A stretch of DNA of 6,588 nt, from the NCBI GenBank assembly GCA_003482555.1, contig DMYQ01000078.1:1-6588 (forward strand). Reading direction: 5' to 3'. The notes beneath the pieces are model-generated. The model saw only the letters and a program-made list of their open reading frames with translations, was not told the DNA's origin and ran no database searches. This DNA is from Janthinobacterium sp. Lineage in GTDB: Bacteria; Pseudomonadota; Gammaproteobacteria; Burkholderiales; Burkholderiaceae_D. A program made the position numbers and the translations under genes. This document shows positions 1 through 5,029 of this stretch, piece by piece. Numbering within the stretch: the first letter of the stretch is position 1; each line of letters begins with the position of its first letter.

Positions 1-17
1 CAAAGGGGAAAATAAAA

Positions 18-1064
18 ATGAAGCATTTCAGAGTGTCATTGCTGGTCACCCTGGTCTGTCTGACCGGGGCGGGCTGGTGGGGCTACAGCCACAGCGGCAT
101 GGCGGGCGCCCTGTCGGCCATCGGCATCGCCGCCATCCTGGGCGTGATGGAAGTGTCGCTGAGCTTTGACAACGCGGTCGTCAACGCCTCGGTCTTGAAG
201 ACCTGGGACAAGTTCTGGCAATCGCTGTTCCTCGGCGTCGGCATCGTGATTGCCGTGTTCGGCATGCGTTTGCTGTTCCCGCTGGTGATCGTGGCGCAAG
301 CGGCCGACCTGGGCCTGGTGGAAGTGTGGAACCTGGCCTTGAACGACCCGAACGCTTATTCGACCCACTTGAGCAATCACCACGCGGAAGTGGCGGCCTT
401 CGGCGGTATTTTCCTGCTGCTGGTGTTCTTGAATTTCTTGCTGGACGATGAAAAGGAATTGCACTGGCTGGGCAGGCTCGAAGAAAAACTGGGCGCGCTG
501 GGCAAGATTTCATCGGTTTCCGTGATGCTGGCACTGGGCACCCTGATGGCCAGCCTGTCCATGGTCGAAGAGGGCCGCAAGCTGGTGGTCTTGACGGCCG
601 GTATCTGGGGCGTGCTCACCTATGTCGGCGTGGACGTGGTCAGCGGCTTGCTGGAAAAAAATGAAGGCGGCGCCAATGTGGGCGACCTGGTCAAGCGCGG
701 CGGCATCGGCGGTTTCCTGTACCTGGAAGTGCTGGACGCCTCCTTTTCCTTCGATGGCGTGATCGGCGCCTTCGCCATCACCAAGGATGTCGTGATCATC
801 ATGCTGGGCCTGGCGATCGGCGCGATGTTCGTGCGCTCCCTGACCGTCTTTCTGGTGCGCAAGGGTACCTTGGACGAGTTTGTTTTCCTGGAGCACGGTG
901 CCCATTATGCGATCGGTATCCTGGCCTTGATCATGTTGGCCAGCATGAAGTTCCACATCCCGGAACTGTTCACCGGCTTGATCGGCGTGGCCTTCATCGG
1001 GGCGGCGCTGTGGTCTTCGATCCGCCACAAACGCCGGCACGCCGAGCTGGGCATACCGGCTTGA
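18..1064 (+). CDS. DUF475-family (TerC-like) integral membrane protein
   Basis: A 348-residue polytopic inner-membrane protein that I recognise as the DUF475 family (PF04332), relatives of TerC commonly found beside terD genes. The two family signatures are clear. The first, at residues 44-53, reads MEVSLSFDNA, with acidic E45 and D51 inside a membrane helix. The second, at residues 237-247, has E237, D240 and D246 in the context EVLDASFSFDG. This internal pseudo-repeat is typical of TerC-type proteins and suggests metal-ion binding or transport, although the substrate is not established. Hydrophobic segments are visible at about 8-22, 30-60, 68-93, 125-142, 165-182, 189-211, 255-278, 296-311 and 318-334, with an Arg/Lys/His-rich tail at 336-341. 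The start is supported by AGGGGA at 4-9, 8 nt before the ATG. Length is normal for the family. It is the first visible gene of the ter cassette, but upstream genes may exist outside the window. Confidence 0.9.
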   Translation: MKHFRVSLLVTLVCLTGAGWWGYSHSGMAGALSAIGIAAILGVMEVSLSFDNAVVNASVLKTWDKFWQSLFLGVGIVIAVFGMRLLFPLVIVAQAADLGLVEVWNLALNDPNAYSTHLSNHHAEVAAFGGIFLLLVFLNFLLDDEKELHWLGRLEEKLGALGKISSVSVMLALGTLMASLSMVEEGRKLVVLTAGIWGVLTYVGVDVVSGLLEKNEGGANVGDLVKRGGIGGFLYLEVLDASFSFDGVIGAFAITKDVVIIMLGLAIGAMFVRSLTVFLVRKGTLDEFVFLEHGAHYAIGILALIMLASMKFHIPELFTGLIGVAFIGAALWSSIRHKRRHAELGIPA

Positions 1065-1071
1065 AGAATGA

Positions 1072-1102
1072 CGCGGCAAACGATGAGCACCAGTTTGCCG
1101 CG
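1072..1102 (+). terminator. 10-bp perfect hairpin after the DUF475 gene
   Basis: Arms CGCGGCAAAC (1072-1081) and GTTTGCCGCG (1093-1102) are perfect reverse complements around an 11-nt loop, beginning 7 nt after the DUF475 stop codon. No T-tract follows on either strand, so a classical intrinsic terminator is not supported. It could be a partial terminator, an mRNA-stabilising 3' structure that sets unequal expression of the membrane gene and terD, or a protein-binding dyad. The rest of the 127-nt gap is also structured: TCCGC/GCGGA (1127-1131 and 1137-1141, loop ATGAA) and the 12-bp palindrome GGCGCCGGCGCC (1144-1155). I see no convincing promoter in the gap. Confidence 0.45.
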
Positions 1103-1191
1103 GTAGTCCCACGCGCCCCGGCCGGCTCCGCATGAAGCGGAACGGCGCCGGCGCCAGGTGTTCGCCACTCTCACAACAGGAGTAACACAAT

Positions 1192-1767
1192 ATGGCTATC
1201 AATCTGCAAAAAGGCGGCAACGTCAATCTGAGCAAGGAAGCTCCCGGCCTGTCGAAAATGGTTCTGGGCCTGGGCTGGGATGCCCGCGCCACCGACGGCG
1301 CCGCCTTCGACATCGACGGCACCGCTTTCCTGCTCAAGGTCGACGGCAAGGTGCGCGCCGACCTCGACATGATTTTCTATAACAACTTGAAGTCGAGCGA
1401 CGGTTCGGTCACCCATTCCGGCGACAACCGCACCGGCGCCGGCGACGGCGACGATGAAACCGTGACGGTCGACCTGAGCCTGGTGCCGGCCGAGGTCGAG
1501 AAAATTTCGGTGTGCGTGACCATACACGACGCCGAAGCGCGCCGGCAAAACTTCGGCATGGTCTCGAAAGCCTATGTGCGCTGCGTGGATCAGAACGGCA
1601 ACGCCGAAATCGCCCGCTTCGACCTGTCCGAAGACGGTTCGACGGAAACGGCGATGGTGTTCGGCGAAATCTACCGCAATGGCGCCGATTGGAAATTCAA
1701 GGCCATCGGCCAGGGTTACAAGGGCGGCCTGGGGCCGCTGGCCGCTTCCTTCGGCGTCGGCGTGTAG
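1192..1767 (+). CDS. terD: TerD/TerE-type calcium-binding stress protein
   Basis: A 191-residue cytosolic TerD-family protein (tellurite/stress resistance). TerD proteins bind calcium through acidic loops and are thought to scaffold Ter stress complexes. The hallmarks are all present: MVLGLGWDA at 23-31, FDID at 39-42 (acidic site 1), the calcium-loop signature GDNRTGAGDGDDE at 77-89, DAEARRQNFG at 113-122 and FDLSEDGSTETAMVFGEIYR at 143-162. The protein ends in the usual KFKAIGQGY...GGL region. Length equals that of classical TerD and TerE (about 191-192). Residues 62-89 look more TerD-like, whereas 113-124 resemble TerE, so the letter is approximate. The start is fixed by AGGAG at 1178-1182, 9 nt before the ATG. 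It lies 127 nt after the DUF475 gene and 69 nt before the AIM24-family gene, probably in the same operon. Confidence 0.92.
   Translation: MAINLQKGGNVNLSKEAPGLSKMVLGLGWDARATDGAAFDIDGTAFLLKVDGKVRADLDMIFYNNLKSSDGSVTHSGDNRTGAGDGDDETVTVDLSLVPAEVEKISVCVTIHDAEARRQNFGMVSKAYVRCVDQNGNAEIARFDLSEDGSTETAMVFGEIYRNGADWKFKAIGQGYKGGLGPLAASFGVGV
1420..1454 (+). repeat. 35-bp sequence identical in both terD paralogues
   Basis: Positions 1420-1454 are identical at all 35 bases to 2820-2854, offset exactly 1400 bp. Both copies encode the calcium-loop signature GDNRTGAGDGDD and lie in register with their own reading frames, although the rest of the two genes has diverged considerably. This is therefore a direct repeat embedded in paralogous coding sequence, not a mobile element. 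Confidence 0.9.
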
Positions 1768-1777
1768 GCGGCGACTA

Positions 1778-1803
1778 TTCACGATCCATTTTCACGATCC
1801 ATT
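1778..1803 (+). repeat. Perfect 13-bp tandem duplication
   Basis: The 13-mer TTCACGATCCATT occurs at 1778-1790 and again at 1791-1803 with no gap and no mismatch, in the 69-nt spacer between terD and the AIM24-family gene. It ends 22 nt before the AGGGAG ribosome binding site (1826-1831). It could be a neutral slippage or duplication product, or a paired binding site. No dyad symmetry is evident. Confidence 0.9.
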
Positions 1804-1836
1804 CAGCAGCCCGTGCGCGGGCGACAGGGAGTTCAC

Positions 1837-2532
1837 ATGCCGGTATTTAGCATCACGGGGGAAATCGACCCATTTCTGCACGTCGCACTGGCACGCGGTG
1901 AAAAGATTTACTGCGAGTCGGACGCGATGGTGATGATGGAAGCGACGTTGGACTTGAAGGGCAAGATGACGGGCTGCGTCGGCAGCGCCATCATGCGCCG
2001 CTTCGCCAACGGCGAATCGTTCTTCCAGCAGCACATCGAGGCCGTGCGCGGCGCCGGCGACTGCCTGCTGGCGCCGACGTTGCCGGGGGCGATGCGGGTG
2101 CTCGAGGTCGGCGCCAGCCAGTATATGCTCAGCGATGGCGCTTTCGTTGCCGCCAGCGCCGGCGTCGAATTGAAGGTGCGCACGCAAAGCCTGGGCAATG
2201 CCCTGTTCGCGCAGAGCGGCGGCTTTTTCATCACCGAGACGGCGGGCGGCGGCCAGCTCGCCGTTTCCGGTTTCGGCGCCATCTCGGAGTTGGAGGTGAC
2301 GCCCGGCAAGGATGTCGTCATCGACAATTCCCATGTGGTGTGCTGGGACAGCAAGCTGCGCTACGAAATTTCCATGACCAAGGGCGGCGCCGGCGGTTTT
2401 CTCGGCAATCTGGTGAACAGCCAGACCAGCGGCGAAGGGGTGGTCTTGAAATTCACGGGCCAGGGCAAGGTGCTGGTGTGCTCGCGCAACCGCGACGCCT
2501 TCCTCGGCTGGGCCCAGGGCAAGCGGTCGTAA
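1837..2532 (+). CDS. AIM24/TIGR00266-family protein
   Basis: A 231-residue protein that I recognise as the AIM24 family (TIGR00266; named after a yeast mitochondrial biogenesis protein). These are single-domain beta-rich proteins of unknown biochemical function that recur beside ter genes in bacteria. Visible hallmarks are GEKIYCESDAMVMMEATLDL at 21-40, near-repeat glycine-rich strands through 41-160 (for example SGGFFITETAGGGQLAVSG at 127-145), GFGAISELEV at 145-154, and a C-terminal GGAGGFLGNLVNSQTSGEG (183-201) followed by VVLKFTGQGKVLVCSRN. No signal peptide or membrane helix is seen, so it is probably cytosolic. The ATG at 1837 has AGGGAG at 1826-1831, 5 nt upstream. A GTG at 1813 in the same frame would include this Shine-Dalgarno as codons and is rejected. 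The gene is sandwiched between two terD-family genes with 69-nt and 41-nt gaps, which suggests co-transcription and a function in the Ter system. Confidence 0.87.
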   Translation: MPVFSITGEIDPFLHVALARGEKIYCESDAMVMMEATLDLKGKMTGCVGSAIMRRFANGESFFQQHIEAVRGAGDCLLAPTLPGAMRVLEVGASQYMLSDGAFVAASAGVELKVRTQSLGNALFAQSGGFFITETAGGGQLAVSGFGAISELEVTPGKDVVIDNSHVVCWDSKLRYEISMTKGGAGGFLGNLVNSQTSGEGVVLKFTGQGKVLVCSRNRDAFLGWAQGKRS

Positions 2533-2573
2533 TCCAAATTCGGCCGCATTCATTTATTCAACAAGGAGTTAGC

Positions 2574-3155
2574 ATGTCAGTCAATTTAAGCAAGGGCCAG
2601 AAGATATCGCTGGACAAGGAAGCGGGCGCCACACTGACTCGCATCACGATGGGCTTGGGCTGGGACACGGTCAAGAGCAAGGGTTTCTTCGGTTTCGGCG
2701 GCAAGACCGAGGCGGTCGACCTGGACGCTTCCTGCGTGCTCTTCGACGAGAGCAACAAGACGGCCGACATCGTCTGGTTCCGCCAGCTCAAGAGCCGTGA
2801 CGGCAGCATCGTCCACACGGGCGACAACCGCACCGGCGCCGGCGACGGCGACGACGAGCAAATCAATGTCGATTTGACCGAGGTGCCCGCGACGGTAAAG
2901 AGCCTGGTATTCACCGTCAACAGTTTTACGGGGCAGAGCTTTTCACAGGTGGAAAACGCCTATTGCCGCATCCTCAATGCCGGCGACGGCAAGGAAATCG
3001 CCCGCTTCAATCTGTCGGTGCAGGGCGAGCACACGGCGCAAATCATGGCCAAGCTGTACCGCCACAACGGCGAATGGAAGATGCACGCCATCGGTGAAAA
3101 CGGCAACGGACGCACCTTCGACGACTTGATGCCGCAAATTACGCCGCATCTGTAA
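2574..3155 (+). CDS. terZ: TerD-family protein, TerZ-like
   Basis: A 193-residue second TerD-family paralogue. It starts MSVNLSKGQKISLDKEAG and carries GLGWDTVKSKGFFGFGG at 27-43, DLDAS at 49-53, WFRQLKSRDGSIVHTGDNR at 68-86, the calcium-loop signature GDNRTGAGDGDDE at 83-95, and NSFTGQSFSQVENAYCR at 116-132. The WFR segment, the insert after GLGWD, and the NSF.GQSF..VENA.CR block are what I associate with TerZ rather than TerD or TerE. The gene letter rests on recall, not on alignment. Acidic calcium-binding positions are conserved, so the protein should be functional. AAGGAG at 2563-2568 sits 5 nt before the ATG and fixes the start; the frame is open further upstream, but only as an overlap with the AIM24-family gene. 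It is the last gene of the cassette and converges on the hydrolase gene with only 28 nt between stops; no U-tract terminator is visible there. Confidence 0.88.
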   Translation: MSVNLSKGQKISLDKEAGATLTRITMGLGWDTVKSKGFFGFGGKTEAVDLDASCVLFDESNKTADIVWFRQLKSRDGSIVHTGDNRTGAGDGDDEQINVDLTEVPATVKSLVFTVNSFTGQSFSQVENAYCRILNAGDGKEIARFNLSVQGEHTAQIMAKLYRHNGEWKMHAIGENGNGRTFDDLMPQITPHL

Positions 3156-3183
3156 GCGGCGGCGCCGTGCCGAGCCTGGCCGT

Positions 3184-4732
3184 CTACCTGGCGGCGTTCA
3201 AGGTCTTCAAGTGCTGCGCGGCGTTGTCGTTTTTCGGTTCCAGTTCCAGGGAGCGCCGGTAGTGTTTGATGGCCAGCGCCCGGTCCTGGTTTTGCTGGTA
3301 GGCTTCGGCCAGGCAATCGAAGGCGTTCCAGCTGTCGGGAAAGAGAACGGTGACGAGCTTGAAGATTTCGATCGCCGCCCCCGTCTTGTTCGCCAACAGC
3401 AATTGATAGCCCCAGCCGCGCAGGCTTTCCTCGCTGGGCTGGAAATCCCCGTGCCTGCTTTTGATATCCTTGTAGACCTCGCCGGCATGCTCGAAGCCGC
3501 GCTTGCCGAGTCCCTCGGCCAGGGTTTCCAGCGTGGGCGGCTGGCCGTTCGCGTGACGTGACTCGAGCGTCAGCATGTGGGGCGGCACCAGGTTCTTTTC
3601 CGGCGTCCCGTTCATGAAGGCCAGGCCGGCGGCGTCGTTCTTCAAATAGGCGTTCAGGAATTGATGCACATAGCGCGCCATCCAGCTGTGGGCGAGCGAA
3701 GTTTCGGCCCGCGAATACTCGCCGAAGCCCCCCGCATCGGAGGCAAAACGCTGATATTCCGAACTGAAATTAGCATGCGTCATCGGATACATGGTTACCT
3801 TGTACAGATCGGTATAAGCCATATTGTTCATCAGGCTGGCGGACAAGTCCTGCTTCTTGGCCAGCAAGTCTTCGATCGATCTCGGCCGCGCCGCCACGAA
3901 CAGGAACGGCAGCGCGAGGCGGGCCGGCACAACGTATTTGGCGGAATTGACCAGTTCGGGGAAATAGCGCAGCGAGCCATCCAGACTGACGAGGGCCGTG
4001 ATGCGGCTGTCCTTGGCGGCGGCAAACACATTCGACATGCCGCCCCAGCTGTAACCGACGACGGCAAGGTGGGCCATATCGGCTTGCGCCAAGCCGTGCG
4101 CGTAGCCGATCAGAAATTCGATGTCGCCGACCTGCGCCTCGACGCCTTCGATATCGTGGCTCATGGTACATTCGTGGGCGCCCATGTCGGGGCTGGCGAG
4201 CACGAGATATCCCTGGCTGGCCAGGTATTCGCACAGGTCCGCGCTTTCATGGGCCGAAGCGCTGAAGCTGGGCGCGTAAATCACGACCGGGAATTTGCCG
4301 GGCAGTTCCACGGCGTCGCGCACGGCCCACATCGGACGCCGCCACTCTTGCTCGGCTTGGGCGGCGCCGATGCCGCCCCAACGCTGGCCGATCCAGGCAC
4401 CCGCCAGTTGCTTCACTTCGGCGTCCGTGCGCGCGAACACTTCTTCCGTCGTGGCCGAGCGGATGTAGTCGCCGTACAGCAGGGCGGGGGCGGCGCTCTT
4501 TTGCGCCGGATACCAGGCCAGGGTCTGGATCGGCCGCGCGCGCTCGCCGCTACTCGGCAGGCCGCTCAGCAAATCGATTTTCCCCTTGTAGACACGGCTG
4601 TAGTCGTATTGCTGCACGATATGCAGGCCGACCGCATAAGGGCCGGGCTCATTGGAAAAGACAAAATTGGATGCGGCGTGCGCGAGCGAGCGAGGCTGCG
4701 CTCAATGCTACGGCGAGGAGAAATTTATGCAT
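3184..4732 (-). CDS. Secreted alpha/beta-hydrolase with C-terminal TPRs, frameshifted in its signal peptide
   Basis: The continuous frame (3184-4617) gives 477 residues of an alpha/beta-hydrolase of dienelactone-hydrolase/PAF-acetylhydrolase type. Visible parts are KFPVVIYAPSFSAS (108-121), the oxyanion strand; nucleophile elbow VVGYSWGG (186-193, Ser190); candidate acid D213; catalytic-type His281 in PMTHANF; then two TPR-like helical hairpins at about 400-470. The exact substrate is unknown. GTG 4617 is a poor start: it lacks a Shine-Dalgarno and falls inside conserved-looking sequence that continues upstream (GPYAVGLHIVQQYDYS). The natural start is ATG 4732, preceded by AAGGAAG, giving a signal peptide MHKFLLAVALSAASLA. 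That frame stops at TGA 4651-4649 after 27 residues. Removing one CGAG unit (repeat 4682-4694) joins the two frames as ...SLAHA|ASNFVFSNEPG, restoring a 514-residue exported enzyme with an AHA cleavage site. The hydrolase frame itself is closed upstream by a TGA and contains no other ATG or GTG. Either phase-OFF, a pseudogene, or a 4-base sequence error. Confidence 0.8.
4682..4694 (-). repeat. Tetranucleotide repeat (CGAG)x3 causing the frameshift
   Basis: On the plus strand three exact CGAG units occupy 4683-4694, and the periodicity extends one base left to 4682. On the coding strand these read as CTCG units within the signal-peptide codons of the hydrolase gene. With three units the signal-peptide frame and the hydrolase frame are offset by one base. 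With two (or five) units they are continuous. This is the geometry of slipped-strand phase variation, although three copies is a short tract for efficient switching. Confidence 0.85.
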
Positions 4733-4774
4733 GCTTCCTTGGGGAACGAATGGGGATGTGGTGCGGCTGGCATC

Positions 4775-4808
4775 GATAAGTATATATAAATATTAAATAT
4801 AATGCCAT
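4775..4808. promoter_or_regulatory. AT-rich divergent promoter core, overlapping face to face
   Basis: An almost pure A/T tract in otherwise GC-rich DNA lies between the divergently transcribed hydrolase and substrate-binding protein genes. On the plus strand TATAAT (4798-4803) is a perfect -10 hexamer, predicting a transcript start near 4810; no good -35 is seen at 4774-4781. On the minus strand TATACT (4784-4779) is a near-consensus -10, with ATGGCA (4808-4803; 4 of 6 matches) 18 bp upstream, predicting a start near 4772, about 40 nt before ATG 4732. The plus -10 and minus -35 overlap at one base and are close enough that the two promoters should exclude each other. Confidence 0.45.
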
Positions 4809-4813
4809 TTTTT

Positions 4814-4855
4814 ACGGGCAAGCGCGGCTGGATGGACGGGCGTAAGCGCCGCTGG
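4814..4855 (+). repeat. Imperfect direct repeat downstream of the -10 box
   Basis: ACGGGC followed by AAGCGCGGCTGG (4814-4831) recurs as ACGGGC, a two-base GT insertion, then AAGCGCCGCTGG (4836-4855). The second blocks match at 11 of 12 bases and are 24 bp apart; the first blocks are identical and 22 bp apart. Position just after the predicted transcript start would suit a repressor operator, or a duplicated RNA element in the leader. Confidence 0.55.
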
Positions 4856-4968
4856 CTTGTCCGTCGCGCAAATAGGCTCGCAAAGACATCAGTTACTTTT
4901 CAAGAAAACCACGCTTTCTGTTCTAATTCTATCAATGGCGGCGCACACAGGCGCTTGCCATATGTCTT

Positions 4969-5007
4969 AGGCCGCCGCGATCCGGACTCGCTGTGCCTGT
5001 TTTTTTT
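4969..5007 (+). terminator. Terminator-like hairpin with T8 in the leader (possible attenuator)
   Basis: The outer stem AGGC/GCCT (4969-4972 and 4995-4998) and inner stem GCGA/TCGC (4977-4980 and 4988-4991) flank a small internal loop and a 7-nt apical loop. One base later comes a run of eight Ts (5000-5007), then 22 nt to ATG 5030. The stem is weak for an intrinsic terminator, but the T-run is the longest in the window. An alternative pairing ACAGGC (4947-4952) with GCCTGT (4995-5000) would remove the outer stem and could act as an antiterminator. Confidence 0.35.
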
Positions 5008-5029
5008 GTATCGCCACCGGAAATTCGCT

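Larger units (their letters stand above)
4811..5029 (+). promoter_or_regulatory. Structured 5' leader of the substrate-binding protein gene (candidate cis-regulatory RNA)
   Basis: This stretch lacks a believable gene: a frame open from 4802 gives a basic, low-complexity N-terminus with no Shine-Dalgarno. GGCAAGCGC (4817-4825) is the exact reverse complement of GCGCTTGCC (4951-4959), a 9-bp helix that would close about 125 nt of RNA starting a few bases after the predicted transcript start. Inside lie smaller pairings: GACGG/CCGTC (4835-4839 and 4861-4865), and a competing stem of CAAGC+GCGGC (4819-4828) with GCCGC+GCTTG (4848-4859, two-base bulge). Downstream is a terminator-like hairpin. A weaker internal promoter candidate (TTTTCA 4897-4902, TCTAAT 4922-4927, 19-bp spacing) would bypass most of the leader. 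It matches no riboswitch class I know. Confidence 0.4.

Noticed and set aside
510..1370. Minus-strand 286-codon open frame opposite the DUF475 and terD genes
   Set aside because: The product is low-complexity and rich in Arg, His and Gln, has no domain, and spans two well-supported genes on the other strand.
1813..1836. GTG start extending the AIM24-family protein by 8 residues
   Set aside because: The extension would translate the AGGGAG Shine-Dalgarno at 1826-1831 that correctly serves ATG 1837, and family members begin near the MPVF-type start.
2340..2573. Upstream extension of the terZ-like frame by 78 residues
   Set aside because: It overlaps the AIM24-family gene in another frame, is Arg/Gln-rich and unlike TerD proteins, and ATG 2574 has an ideal Shine-Dalgarno.
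3156..3183. Terminator between the terZ-like gene and the hydrolase gene
   Set aside because: Only GC-rich short self-complementarity and no T-tract on either strand in the 28-nt gap.
4649..4732. The 27-residue peptide from ATG 4732 as an independent small gene
   Set aside because: Its first 16 residues are a signal peptide that joins the hydrolase perfectly after a 4-base correction; the remaining residues are frameshift product.
3577..4779. Plus-strand 400-codon open frame opposite the hydrolase gene
   Set aside because: It is a GC-rich antisense shadow: His/Arg/Gln-rich product, no recognisable domain, and the opposite strand encodes clear hydrolase motifs.
4819..4859. Hairpin CAAGC+GCGGC with GCCGC+GCTTG as a minus-strand terminator
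   Set aside because: On the minus strand it is followed by an A-run, not a T-run, and no gene ends there; kept only as a competing leader stem.
4802..5029. ATG 4802 as the start of the substrate-binding protein
   Set aside because: It sits inside the -10 region, has no Shine-Dalgarno, and would place 76 basic, non-homologous residues before an obvious signal peptide.
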